From Sitta carolinensis (Eukaryota > Chordata > Aves > Passeriformes > Sittidae): a stretch of DNA of 64,000 nt. The translations under genes and the position numbers were made by a program. The notes under the pieces are model-generated. The model did no database searches and had not been told where the DNA came from. It saw only the letters and a program-made list of their open reading frames with translations. Where the stretch lies: NCBI GenBank assembly GCA_032173965.1, contig CM063283.1:110927108-110991107 (forward strand), read 5' to 3'. How positions within the stretch are numbered: position 1 is the first letter of the stretch; each line of letters opens with the position of its first letter. Below, in pieces: positions 11,291 through 23,994 of the stretch.

Positions 11291-12160
11291 TAATTAGGCC
11301 GGACAATTTTAGGAACTCTCAGAGGTTGGCTGGCGGTTTTCTTTGGCCAGCAGCAGTAGGACCTGTCTTGTGAAATGCCCGGTCAGGAAAGGCAGCTACA
11401 GGGTCTTAGGTGCTAAGCTGAAAGGGGGGAAAAAACTGAGCAGCCTTGTAGGAATTTGAGTCATGACATGGTTAATTACACAGACCCAATAAAATAGTTA
11501 GTTAACACTACAGTTGTGAAATAGATACAATAAATAAGGATGTTTGACATTGATGTAATTGCAGGAAAGCAAAGGCTCATAGACCATAGCGGTTCACATG
11601 TAGTTTCAGGCTAAAAAGTGAGACCCTTTTCATCTTCCGGGTCTTATAAAAAAAACAAACCTCAGAGGGAGCAAAGATGACTGTGGCTGTATCCCAGGGT
11701 ACAGGCTGTTCCTTATTTCCCAGTGCTGACATACAGTCGTGACAAGGAATTATATATTGCATTCATCACGCCTGCTCTCCAGGCATGATCCCCAAATAAT
11801 TAATCCTTTTAGCTTGCAGTAGCTGCCATCTGGCCAGCTTCCAATCAGCCTGGCTGGTTTTACTACGGGGTTGCCAGTTGCCTGTGCTCATGTGGGCATG
11901 GATTGCAGTTTGCTTGCCTCAGGTGCCTGGGATTTGTATTTTTTTAAATTGTAAGTTTTAGATATGCCACGTGCTGCCCCAACACGGAGAACAAACTAGC
12001 CTTTGCCTCAAAGCACTTAATGTCCAGAGGGCGAAGGAGGGGGAGTTGTTGTACATAATACACAAAGCAAGACTCAAGCAGACCTTTGTTGTTTGTTTTG
12101 TGTTGAAAAACTGACTCTGAATAAAAGGCTCAAATAAAATCCAGCTGGTTTTGTTTTGTG
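11291..12160. other. AT-rich unique sequence
   Basis: Unique DNA with AATAAA-type strings near 11490 and 11530 and again at about 12120. No repeat or gene recognised. Confidence 0.45.
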
Positions 12161-12177
12161 TTTTTTTTTTTTTTTTT
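12161..12177 (+). repeat. Poly-T tract T17
   Basis: Seventeen T residues followed immediately by CAG. It resembles a strong splice acceptor, but the 150 bases downstream show no recognisable exon or nearby donor, so it is annotated only as a simple repeat. Confidence 0.9.
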
Positions 12178-15100
12178 CAGTCCTCTTGGTCCTACAATGC
12201 AAACATGGCAAAGAAATCAGAAAAGGGGAGAAAATTATTTTGACGCTACAAGTCTGGAGAAGGGTGATGAAACCAAATGCAGTTTAAAAGAAGCAAAGCT
12301 GTCTTTGCTCCAATGTGTCTGACCTACCTTAGGTGTAGTGGGCAACCCTGTGGGTGGAGCTGATGTTCTGGAGCAGCTGTCCCACAATGGGGGCATCTGG
12401 AACTTCTTGGAAGGGGATCTCTGGAATCATCCTCAGACCCCACATGGCAGAGGAACTGCTCAGGGTTTTGCAGGGACCTGTGATGAAGCTCTAACACCCA
12501 TAAAGAATGAATGCCTGTATGTTTCTGAAAATAACCTGGCTTATAAAAAGTTCATTGTTTTATTTTCATTGTTTCTGTAAGATCCATACTCCCTCTTTGC
12601 TCTGCCACTGATCCTGGCTCAGGTAGAAGGTGGAGGTGACCTTGGCTCTCAAGCTGCTCTCTGCTGTGATCAGTGTGGAGCCACATGTGCTTGATGTTTT
12701 AGAAGATCTCCACAGCAAACCTAGAAGGTCTAGAATGCCCTGTGGATATTTTCAGGCTTCAGCTATCCAACTGCTTGGATCCAAGGGAATTTGGGTAGCT
12801 GTCCAGATGAGTATCTGCCCATTGGTGGCATCTACTGTGCTTAAGCCAGAATCCTGGTTAAAAGATACTCAGGGAATGTAAAAGAGAAGGAGTTATGGAG
12901 AAATGTTTCTGAAAATCTCAGGATTGGAGAAAAAAAAAAAACATAAAAATGTAGCTAAATGTTTTGTGAAAATACCCCAAGTGGGTACCCTCCAGCCTCC
13001 ATGACTGGAAAACATGCCGTGGCTCTCCACAGCGCAGTTCGTTTCTGAAAAGGGGATTTTGACAAAGATTAAGATTCTGTAAAGACCATTTGGGTGACAA
13101 GTGAAAACAGGTGTACTTTCACGGCTGTTTTTCTGTCTCAGACTAAAATTAGAACCTTACTTCCTTAGGCCACCTGGCCAGTGGCGAGAACCTGGATAAA
13201 TCAGGCTCCTGGTGATACCTGAAGATGCCGTTGTCATCAGCACAGGCTCTGCTAGGGCGGAGCTGCTCTGGAGGATGCCAGTAAGTAATTCTGCTGGGAT
13301 GCAAGTCAAAGAAGAAATTTTAGCCTGCTGTCTCTGGGGTACTTTATCCCTCTGCATGGGAAACCGAAAAGAAACACCCAAAGCTTTGCTCTTCATTGCA
13401 TTTTTATGATCACAGTCTCCTAACAGCATTAATTCCCATGGAAGGAGATCAGCAAGCATCTTTGCAGGTCTGAGTGACTGGGACAGAGCAGCTGTATCAG
13501 AATTCAGATTAACAGCTGCTCTGCCAAGGTAAGCCCCTCTCTGAAGTTTTCTTGTAATAGGAATAGTTGGGGTAGGTGGATAGAGCCTCCAGATACAGTA
13601 ACCTTCTTTTTTTTTTTTCCCTGAAACTTTTTGTATTTCCATTGAAAACACTGAAACTTTTAACTTTTTAAACTTCTTAGTGACCACCAGTCCATTACCT
13701 GAATCTGTATCAAAGCTGTTCAACCTAAATTGTCTCAGAAACAACTTGTGATGGTCATAGGCTTCTTTTGAAAAGAAAAAATGAAAGCTTACTCCCCTTA
13801 TAAACATACACACACACATTTGCACATTAGCATGTGAAATTCCTGGTTGCTAAATCCCAAACTACATAGCAGCAGTTTATAGGTATCAGATGAACTGTTA
13901 TACAGCAGGATAACAACATTTGTCAGCTCAGGAACTCTGTTTGAATTGGGTGGATGTTGGATATCCTTGGTCTGAGTTGGCTGCAACTCAGTCTTCTGTG
14001 AAAGAGATCCCTTATTTTTAAGGTTATAAAGGAACAGGAATTAAAAACTAACTATGAGTGTGCTAACACCAGAAGAGCAACACATTCTTCCAAACAAAGA
14101 CATGAACTGGTCAGATCAGCACTGCCAATTAACTCTCTTCTCCTTCTAATTTTCAGGTTTGTGTTTGGTGAATCCTGTGCTGCCAAGAGATGTTTGGAAA
14201 ACAGCCTTAGGATCCAGGAGTGCAGGGAGCAGCTCACAGGCAGGACGGAGCTGCCACCCAGACCCTGGGGATGGCCAGGCTCAGTTTTCCAGCTTGCCCA
14301 TCCTTCAACCCAACATTTAATTTGTCAGCTTTTCTCCCATGGAAAACTTTATTTTGTAGTTAGAATAAGCCTCAAGGGTTAATTCTTTCTTGTTTTCATG
14401 ATTCATCTCCCAAATGTGGGTGTATTACCTTGTTTTCCCTGGATCGGATACTCCTTTCTTTATTCCCAAAGCAGAGCTTTGCTGTCATTTCAGTCCCCAC
14501 TGCCACAGTTCTCACAGCATGTTTGTTCACCTAAAAGTAAATGCTCTTTAAGGAGCACAAATCCTTTTTCAAGAAAACAAAAGAACAAAGAAATCGGGTT
14601 TTACGGAATTGAAGGTAAATTATACTTATGAATAAGTCCTCACATAAATCTGTTCACCAGCCCAGTGGTCTTGCAGCCCAAGACTTTTTTTTGTTGCTGT
14701 TGTAATATTGTTTGGAAACAACTTTATGCTCTTAAAGCTTTAAGAAGCACCTTCAACCATCTCAGCGTCTTGTCAGCCTACTTTGGTGTAACAGATTTCT
14801 TCAAAACTACTGATTTTTCTGGTAGAAAGAAGCACTGCAAGGTGCAAACCCAGCACAGCCAGAGGAGCAGGTGAGAACAGAGCTTTCACAAGTTAAGGCT
14901 TATGAACACCCAGGCTGTGAGAGAAGGTAAAAAGAAATTAAAGAAAAGTTTTGGGATGTTTTACAGTATCTAATGAGATCTCCATCTCTGTCTGAAGGTA
15001 AATGGGTCACTGCTGGATGAGGAATTTGGCTGCATTTTCACACTGTCTGACAATTGGGAAAGTGCTGTGTGCCACCCCCTCACCTTCCCAGACCTGCTCT

Positions 15101-16941
15101 TCTATAAAAAATACAAATGTAGGGGTGAGAAGGGAAGGTTTTCAAACCTTCTCCCTCTCCTTTTTTGGGCAATCTCTGACAGTAAGCTCAAGCATGAGCT
15201 CTCTCCTTTCCTGAGAAGTCCCATGGAAAGCTGAACCCTTGCTTTGGAAGGGGGAGAACTGGAACCTCTTAGCAGCAGATGAGCTGCTTTATGTTTTGCA
15301 TTAAGTAATGAAGGGCTATAAACAAATCAGCATCCTTGTCTGGGCTTTCGTGTGCGTTTCAGTCGGGGCTGGAATGTGCCCATAAGGACAAGCACAGGCA
15401 GAATACCCGGGCAGCAGCAGGAGCAGACAGTCGTCGCCAAATCTGTGTGAGAGAGGGTGTGGAGCACTGAGGCGATGGGAGCAGCCGGAAAAGGCACTAA
15501 GGAAACGCTGAGGCTGGCGTGGACATAGAGATTAACCAGCCAGGAGCTGAGTGTGTGTCCAGGGCTACAACCCTGCTGCGGGGTAGCTGCAAAAATTTAC
15601 TGAAGTACCGAGTGATTAATGGGGAATGGTCAGATAACAGCCTGGGAATATTTATATAACTGACAATCCCTTGTAAATAACTCCCATTATCCTCGAATAC
15701 TAAGCTACCTTCCTTCAAGCCTAATTGAACGGACATTTAAGATGTTTAATTTAGTGTTTTCCCCATATGACCACGGGATATTTTCCCCCTCTCATTCTCT
15801 GGGGGGAGGAAACTGAATCAGCATCTTGCCTTTCTCCAAAGCAGTTCCTCCCGTTTATAAAGTGTCTGGAGGCCACGAGGAGTTTTCCCGGCAAAAATGA
15901 GAGAGCTGTTGCTACAACAAATAACTTGTTCCTTTTTTGCCTGCTTAGGCCCTCAGATACACTCTGAATATGAAAACATGTGGTGGTGATGATGATGCAA
16001 GAGGTCACTAATAATGCTCATACCCATTAATTACAAAAGCATAAATAACATGTAAGTAAGACGTCCTTGATCTGGTAGCTGGAGCGCAATAGAGAAAAAA
16101 TAACAAGAACAAAACTCTGGTGTGAAACATTTCAGGGTTTGGTTTTATTTTCCTCCAGTGTGACCCCTTCACACACACTGCTTTGTTCTGAGCCAGCAAA
16201 AGGCAAGCTCGGACCAAAGACTGTTTCATCTTTAGGGCAAAGTTTTCCCTACATCTTTCCTATTTAACATGTACGTAGTATGAAACAACAGCTCAATTCT
16301 AAAATTAACACACTGACTAACTTCTAAAATATCAATACCTTTCAAAATGTTTTTCTCCCTCAATCATTTTTTAAATAGAATTTGTCAACCAGAGTCAAGT
16401 TTGTAAGTATTTAAATATGTAAATGATACTTCTTTCTCCCATCTCTGCTTTTATTATTTGTCATGTTCAAAAAACATTTTGTTTGGCTCTGACTGTTCAT
16501 TGCTCAAGTTCTTGTATGTAGATATGGTGGTCTACACCCAGTATGGAGTGTCCTTTGGTAGGAAACAAAACAGGAGGTCTGGCCTTGCCTTCCCTACATC
16601 AAATAATTTCATCCAAGACCCAGCCTTATTAGACAGTGTGTGGAACTCATCTGATACAAAAGAAAGAGACGGGGGAAAATAAAGTCAGGGCTTTTTAAAA
16701 ATTTTTCCCTATGAAAAGCTCTTGAAAATAATATATTGGGTGCTTTGGGGATTTTCAGTCAAACACAGAAAATCATACCCTGAATGTTGACCTTTCAGGA
16801 AAGTGTTGGTAATAACAAAGTACTTTTTGCACAACTGACAGTTTGGGCCAAAAGAAGTGTTTTGTCTGGGTTTGGTTTTTTGGGTTTTTTTAATCCTGTT
16901 GTAAAAAGTGTGGAGGTTTGATGACCAGTTACAATTATTAC
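12178..16941. other. Unique sequence, possible conserved parts near 15.6-16.1 kb
   Basis: About 4.8 kb without recognised repeats or exons. The minus-strand 222-codon open frame at 13157-13825 has no domain. 15580-16060 is single-copy, AT-leaning, keeps scattered CpGs and contains GATTAATGG and CCATTAATTAC, a look often seen in conserved non-coding DNA; this is unverified. 16200-16460 is strongly AT-rich. Confidence 0.4.
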
Positions 16942-16960
16942 TTTTTTTTTTAAAAAAAAA
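16942..16960. repeat. Palindromic T10A9 tract
   Basis: Ten T followed directly by nine A form a perfect AT inverted repeat without a spacer. Such a tract is a strong nucleosome-disfavouring element and can extrude as a cruciform. It lies inside the 268-codon minus-strand open frame at 16709-17515, where it would encode a Phe/Lys run, arguing against that frame being a gene. Confidence 0.9.
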
Positions 16961-19396
16961 TTCTATCAAGGCAACAGCAACCAGATCAGTGCTTTTCAGG
17001 CCACAAATCCCATTATTGCTCCCAACCTCAGGCCTTGGACAACAGCTGTAAAGTGCAAGTCCCAGAGGAAGATGCTGACTCTGTTGCAGGCAGATCAGAG
17101 GGTCCCAGGCTGAGAGAGCATTTGAATGGTGGGCTCTCCTTTGCCAGACTGTGGGGAGAAGTGAATTGATTGCAGTGACTAGAACTGGGGGTTTTGTAGA
17201 GAGATTGGGAAGCCTCTGAAGCTTGGGAAGGTGCAGGAACACAGTTCTGACACTTTGGAAGTTTGTGAGCATTGGGCTGCCTCTGTCTTGCAGAATTTCC
17301 CACTCCACCAGAGCAAGAGTGCAAAGGGGAGCTAGAGAAAAACAAATGGGAGGTGCAGATGAGAGGGGGTGGAAGCCAGGATCTGTGTCAGACTGGCAGG
17401 AGCAAGGCCAGACGTGGTAAGAAGTGGGTGCTCCATAAATTCCCTGTACATGTGTTTTGGGTGGGTTAATAGCTTGACTCAGCACAGAGGACAGACAGAT
17501 TTCCTTCTCCAGCACAGCTTATGGGCACAGACCAAGCTCTTGATTCACACTTTGAGTGGGTTAGTTTCACAAGTCTTCTAGAGAACCTTTGAAATTGGAT
17601 AAGAGCAAAACCATAGTAAAAAGGGCTTCTTGCAGTTCTGAGCACATATCTGCTGCTGTTTCATTATGATCTAATGTTTCATTGACCAGACTTTGGCTTG
17701 GGAAACAGCAGAGAGACGTGGTAAAATACGATCCCTGAATGACTGATATGTCAGGAAGAGAAAAAAAAGTGAGAACTGTGAAGCAAAAAACCTGATATTT
17801 TTATAATTAAAGCATGACCTTTTCCCTTTAAATTTATGACTGCTCTGAACCTGAAACTAACCAAAAACTAAACAGTAGCAAGCATGGTCTCTGGGTGCCC
17901 CAGGAATGGAAATGTCACACCAAATCCCTCATCCCAGGCTGATTTAGTCCAGGCTATAAATCTGGGCTCTTCATAGGTGGGATATTATTGGGCACCTCCC
18001 AGGCAGCCCTTGAAGATGCTGAGAATGGAGCAGATGAGCTGCATGGGCCACTTGGATGTGGCCCATCTGCTCAAAGGACTGTCCAAGCTTTAGCACAGCT
18101 CAAACTTTTTCTGTTTCTGGGTTGTTTGTGGTGGTGGCCTGTTTCACAACAGGGATTGTCACCAGATACCCAGTAGGAACAGCTCAAACAGTCCAGAAAA
18201 CCTACCCGCTGCACCTCTGGCTTTTTAAACAACGGAAAGCTGAAACTCTCTGCAAAGGGCAAATGAGGACGGGGGAGCTGGAACGTGGCTGCTCCTGGAT
18301 GCCATTTTCCTGTTAAATGCCCCTGTCTCTCAAAAACCAGTAGCTGCCTCTGAGTGGGGCACACATTCCTTTAGATAAGCTGAGAAAATAATCTTCCTGC
18401 AACCTGGCCAAACATGTTACAACTGCTGCCTTGGTTGGTGTTTTAAATGCTACCTGTGTTTAAAACTTTCATGCAGTTCCTTCACAGAGCAAGAGTCACC
18501 TGCAGCTGTGCCACCCAGGAGGGGGGAGCTGCAGGATTAAAACAAAAGCTACACGAGTTTCCAGCCTGTGTGACCATGACTGGGAAGTTTAGAAATTAGA
18601 TAGAATGCACCTCAAGAGCTCAGATTCTGGAAGGTAACAAGATGATCTGGTGTTTGCCATCTTCTGATATTTCCTAGCTTTTAAGCCAATAAGGAGCCTT
18701 GCTTATGATTTTGCAGAACTGTCCAGCTGTTTTAAACTCTGACTAGCTTTAGAAAGCAGCTGAAACCACCAAAAACTTCATGCATATCTGAAGAAATAAT
18801 GAAATAAATCAAGAACATGCCCCTAATGCCCATGTTGAAGCAAAATAACATTTTAAAAAAAAAAAAAAAAAAGTCTGCAAGACTGAAGTAATGGGTACAG
18901 GAATCCTGTTGTTGTTTTTTTGTTCCTACGCACATGCCTTTGGTGTGAGGTAGTGTTTGTTCTTCGTTCACAGTGGCTGGGAACGTCACTGTCTGGCACC
19001 GTGCAGGTAATGAATTCAGGGCAGCTTACAGGTGGTGGCACAAGGCTGCACTTGTTTTTCCTCCCTTTTTGATTAAGCGTGCTCATTCTGCCACCAAGGT
19101 CATGGCATGTGAGAGAGCGAGAAAAAATAAAGGGGGAAAGAGCGGGCAGTGAGAGGTGGGAATTAAAGAGCTCTGGAAACTGTGTGCAGCATGGTTCTGG
19201 AGGAGCTGAGTTGGTGCCTGGGGAACTCAGGAGCCCTCTCACTCAGGGAGCCCTCCCTGCCAAAAGCCAGGGGCTCTCAGACCTTGGAGGATGGAGGTTT
19301 TCAGGGTGGTGTGGGGAATGTAGGTACATGGTGTGGCCATGGGCTGGGCTCCATTTGTGTTTCCTGGCTGCTCTTTGCATTCAAAATTGGGGTATC
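16961..19396. other. Unique sequence, nothing recognised
   Basis: Contains an A18 tract at 18855-18872 and no recognised repeat or exon. GC-balanced; several short open frames without domains. Confidence 0.45.
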
Positions 19397-19480
19397 AGAT
19401 CACAGAATATTCTGAGTTGGAAGGGACTCACGAGGATCAACGAGTCCCAGTTGTAAGTGGATGGCCCATATGGGGATCAA
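19397..19480 (-). mobile_element. tRNA-Ile/CR1 composite SINE fragment, TguSINE1-like
   Basis: Plus-strand order is CACAGAATATTCTGAGTTGG, AAGGGACTCACGAGGATCAA, AGTCCCAGTTG, then TGGCCCATATGGGGATC. The first parts are the reverse complement of a CR1 tail. The last is the reverse complement of the acceptor and T-arm end of tRNA-Ile (GATCCCC...GGGCCA), with a recognisable pol III B-box remnant TTTGATCCC. A tRNA-Ile head joined to a CR1-X-like tail is the structure described for TguSINE1, the SINE that arose in early passerines. The D-arm and anticodon part are absent or too diverged, so this is a 5'-truncated, inactive copy. The alternative is a bare CR1 tail beside a chance tRNA match. Confidence 0.62.
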
Positions 19481-22239
19481 AGGCATGTGAAGGGGATCAG
19501 AACTAACCCAGGTGTGGGTGCAGAGCAGGGGTCAGTGACTGTGCTATTGCCCCCACCCCATTTACAGCCCTCACATGTGACACCCCATGACACAGGGCTT
19601 CATACTTCTAGTGTCTGAAACCTGTAAACTGTGTGTGGAGTTTTCCACATTTTTTTTCCCCAAATATAAATCTATTTTCTTAATAGATAATCTATTGGAA
19701 TCTGGAAGGTGATTCTTACAGAGATTTGTGTCTGTGGTTGAGCTGGAGGAAATTGAAGAAATTTTCCTTAAAGAGGGTGAAAAAGGCACTCTAATTTTTC
19801 ACTGGTTCCTGACCAAATCCAGAAAGTTTCCTTTAATCCAAAAGGTGCTCATGGTTCTCCAGTAGTTTTCTTGTTAGCAAATGACTTGCTTCCTGCATGA
19901 GTTTTATTTTACTGAATTTATTTGTTTAAAGAGTACAGACCATGAAAGAAACATAGGAAGGTGAGGACACTTTACCATTAAAGAAATGCCACCTAACTGA
20001 AAGGGAAGTCATTTTCAGTCAGGCTAAAGTTTACTATACTTTAATTAACATAATCAAATGCAATTCAAGCAGCAGAAACAGCTGGGGCAGAAGGACAAGT
20101 TAACCTGGCCCATGTGGGAAGGATTCAGCTTCTTTGTTGCTGCTGTTGGAGCCCCTGGGAGCTGTCTCAAGCCAAGCTCCTTCAAGGTTTTTTTGCAGGC
20201 TGACTACTAACAAAATGTAAAGAGGAATCTGGAACATTCCTGATAATGTCAAGGTAAAACGAGCAAGAGGTTTAATAAGCAAAAAGAAAAAAGTTAGCCT
20301 TTCAGGGCTATGTCATAAATCATAAAAATATGATTCCTTTAGTCAAGTCTCAACACTATCTTAATTTTTCTGCCACCATTTGTTTTTCTTTTCATGGCTA
20401 GGCCTCACAGAGTCACCTGGAAAGATTAGACATGATTTGTGCACAAATGAATAAGAAATTATTGGCCATGGGGACCACTAAACCGTCTCTAGACAGCCTT
20501 TCCTCCTCACATCTCTCCTCCACAAATCCATGCACTGGCAGAAGAAAACACCTCAGCTCAGGAGCCAAAAATTCTCTGAGCTTCCAGAAAGGCAGGAAAA
20601 AGAGAGCTTCAGTCCCAGCGGGGATCCTAGGAGGTGGATGATCCTCCATGCTAGAGGAAAAGGAAGGAGCCCTATCCTCTCTGCAGTCTCACCTTCAGGG
20701 GAGCAGGAGGGCTTTCTTCCTTTATTCTACATCCAATAACCAGCTTGACGTTGAGTAGAGAAGCAAGAGAAAAACCATGGGAATATGCAGGCTTTCCAGC
20801 CCCACATCCTCTCTTGATCTATTCCCTCATGTGAGGAAGTGGGGCAGGGAAGGGTCTTGGGAAGAAAGGTGTTTTCCAGGCTGTTGCAGCCAGTCATCAG
20901 AAACATGTGATCATTGAAACTGCAAACATCAGGCACTCACAAATACAATCAGGGAACAGTAAATACCTTTCTTTGGTTGAAACCTGAAGGGAGGCTAAAA
21001 TATTTGTGTCCAGGAGAGATTTTATGAAGCACAGAAAATTTGTGTACAATGTGCTGGAGATTTAGGGTCTTGACTTTTTATGAGATTTGCAGTATTGCTG
21101 GTTCTGGTCACTGAAATGAGAGAAGCTTGCTCTGCTCTTGTAAGTATTTCTGCTTCCTCGTCATTCAAAACTGGAAAGATGCGTGGAGGAGAAAAGAAAA
21201 GAGACTAAAGGTGAAACAACACAGGGCAGGATGAGAGAGGATCATTAAAGTTTTGGGTGTAGTTTCAGGTTGTTTTTTATTTTATCTGAACCAGTTGTCC
21301 CACCCCTAATTACAACAGTATTAACACATTCCTGGGTGTGGTCACTTGAAATTCTTAAGTGGGCAAAAATTTTCTGCTCTGTAATATGGTTAAGGTGTGT
21401 ATCAACAGACCACTTTAAATGGTCTGGTGTGGTCCTGCAGGCTTCTTCACCATCTTCTCACCCCATGTTTGTTGTAGCTTTGGCACAGAAATGGTCACGT
21501 CGTTGCTTTTTACCGAACCCGAGCCTTAGTCAGCACCTCAGCGGGCCCTGTTCTCCCAGCCACAGCTCAGATGCTCAGATAAATCTTTCCAGCTCCAACA
21601 CGGTCCTACAGAAGGAGCAAAGGGATCAGAGCAGCTCCCACTGCATTTCCACTGAGAGCCTGCAGAGTTTGCTTTATTGCAGGTTGCACCGCTGGTGGTG
21701 TTTTCCATCTTCTCCTCGTTGGTGGGGTTTTCTCAAGCCATGTAAAAATGTCAGTTCATAGAGCAGGTGGTGCAGTGAGGCTCTCTGGCTTACCAGGGGT
21801 TTTTATCTGGTGTTGTGGGAGCTGTTGTAAATCATAGTGCATGTGAGACAGCAGTTACAGTATAGTAGTGCAAAAAAGTAGTTTGCCAGAGTAGTGCAAA
21901 GCCTACTCTGGGTAATCTGGGACCTTGTTAGCCACTATCAAACTAATCTGAAGCCAAAACACAGAGGTTCTACCTCTTCTGATTCTGTGAAGAGCAGGAA
22001 CACTTGGAAAACTTTCCCGACAAGCCCAGATAACCTGCTGCTTTCCAAAATTCCTGTTGTTGCCAACTATATGGATATTTAAAACTTACTGTAAAAGTGC
22101 AGACATTCAGTGGAACAAGTAGTAACTGAAAGTCAGGAGCAACTGATGCATCATCCAACAGCACAAGCTACATTGCTGGTTCTTACTGGATGTGTACAGG
22201 AAACCTCAAAAATTCAGATTCTGGGTGTGTTCTGCTGAG
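19481..22239. other. Unique sequence, nothing recognised
   Basis: No repeat or exon recognised. The 163-codon plus frame 21270-21761 has no domain. A near-direct repeat of AGTAGTGCAAA occurs at about 21865 and 21891. Confidence 0.45.
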
Positions 22240-22474
22240 CATCCCAAACTTAGATTGGGTATTATGAAAAATTTCACCATGAAAAGGGTTCTCAAGCACT
22301 GGAAAGGGTTGCCCAAGGTAGTGGTGGAGTCACCATCTCTGGAGGTATTTAAAAGATGTGTAGGTGTGGAACTTGGTTTAGTGGTGCCCTTGGCAGTGCT
22401 GGGTTAAAGGTTGGATTCAATGATCTTAAAAGTCTTTTCCAAACTAAACAGTTCTATCATTTTATGATTTTGTA
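22240..22474 (+). mobile_element. CR1 LINE 3' end, sense strand
   Basis: About 235 bp of the CR1 3' region. It runs from the TTAGATTGGGTATTATGAAA block through GGAGTCACCATCTCTGGAGG, GGTTTAGTGGTG, GGATTCAATGATCTT and GTCTTTTCCAA to a degenerate terminal octamer region (TTCTATCATTTTATGATTTT). The order and spacing match the CR1 tail type with the AGTCTTTTCCAA ending. It is 5'-truncated, lacks intact coding sequence and shows many substitutions, so it is an old, dead copy. Confidence 0.93.
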
Positions 22475-23994
22475 TTGCAGTGCTGTGTGGGAAGCCTCTG
22501 GGGGAACTCCAGGTTTGTCAGAGGTGTAGCTGTGTCAACACAATGTGAATGTTAGGGCAAACCCTCAGTGCTAAACCAGGCATTCACACCCTCAAAGTGA
22601 AGCCCAACTGCACGGCTTGGGTCTGAGTCGAGCTCATGCAGTTTGAGTAGAAACCCAAACAGCTTTGCAGCTAAAAGCCTGGAGGCTGAGCAGAGTGGAG
22701 AACATCCTTGAACTGGGGCTCAATTCCATGTTCAGAGGGGCAGGGATGAAATCCCACCCTCATGACAGAGGTACACTTGTGGCAGAGAGGATGGGAGCCC
22801 TCATCTCGATTAAGTGGAGGTTTTAGGTTGTCATGCAAAGTGAAACGTCAGCAGGAGAAACTGAGCTGTGCCCTACTTGCTCCCTTTGCTCCTGACTGTC
22901 ATCTCATACATTCAGGGCAGTCATCTAAAGGACACAAGGTGCAGGGTCAAACTCCTTTGCATGGAGAAAGGAAAATATCAGATCTCCTGCACCCCAGATA
23001 AATGATGTGACTGCTGGGCCATTAGATAAGTGAGCACATCTGTTCCTCAAGCATCCCAGGAAACGAGTTCTTCACTTCCTTCATGCTGCAAAAGGAAAAT
23101 GTTTTAGCTGGGACAGATGCAATATTGATGTCCAGCATCCAGCAAATCTTCTGGCTTCCTGTGTTATAGGAAAATTGAAAACACAATCGGGTCTGAACAC
23201 TTTCCTCCACTTTTTTTTCTAGGTCATCAGATTAGGGGGAAACTGTTTATTCAAACTTTTAAAAGGTAAATAGGAAGTCTTATGCTCTAGGTGCTGAATA
23301 AACAGTCCTGTAGAAATTCTAAAAATAATAAGTGAAAGAATATCAAACAATGTCAAAAATATAAAAAAAATTATCAAATATCAAAGAATAAGTGAATCTT
23401 TTTTCTTTATTCACCTTTTACCTACATTTTTGATTACAAGCTGTTTGTATTAGTTAAATTCTGCAAGCTGAAATTTATTTTTCAAGGTTATGCTTTGAAT
23501 TCTTGGTGCCAAACATCTGATAATTTAAGCCTGTGATTGAGACTGGCGTCATTAAGCAGAGGTACTGGGCTCAAGGTTGCACTGTGTGTTACAAAGGCTT
23601 ATAAAGAAAAAAATCTGACAGGTGGGAGATTTCAGGCTGCCTAGCGGTGATCCAATTTGCTGCTTTCAAAATGCTTGATGGTGATTCTTTTGTTCAAGAA
23701 AAGAATTTTTATGAGTTGCTCCCATGAAAGAGAAGGCACAGCAACATAATAAAGAAGACAGAAATATGGACAGCTCATTGTGGTAAACTCCTTGCTATTA
23801 AAACAAATAAAAAGGTTTGAGGTTTGTGGGACTCGCACCTCACAGGATTATTCTGGCAAAAGGCTCACCAAGAACAGCACATTAGAAAACCAAGAGCTGA
23901 TTTTTGTTATGGCAACAAGAAGAGCAATACATGAATTCAAGCTCCAGATAAGCCAGAAAGGTTATTTTTCTTTTAAAAGTCATCCTTGCCATAG
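22475..23994. other. Unique sequence, AT-rich to the right
   Basis: No repeat or exon recognised. 23320-23420 is very AT-rich and carries a small hairpin, GTGAAT paired with ATTCAC around a T-rich loop near 23391-23413. Confidence 0.45.

Noticed and set aside
12161..12180. T17CAG as a splice acceptor
   Set aside because: No recognisable exon or suitable donor downstream; a simple poly-T run explains it.
13157..13825. 222-codon minus-strand open frame
   Set aside because: No domain recognised; Phe/Lys runs reflect T/A homopolymers.
18946..18960. TGAGGTAGT string resembling the let-7 5' end
   Set aside because: The match stops after nine bases, and the flanking sequence cannot form a precursor hairpin with a let-7-like opposite arm.
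19450..19480. A functional tRNA-Ile gene
   Set aside because: Only the T-arm and acceptor end are visible, there is no complete cloverleaf, and it is fused to a CR1 tail; a SINE fragment explains it better.
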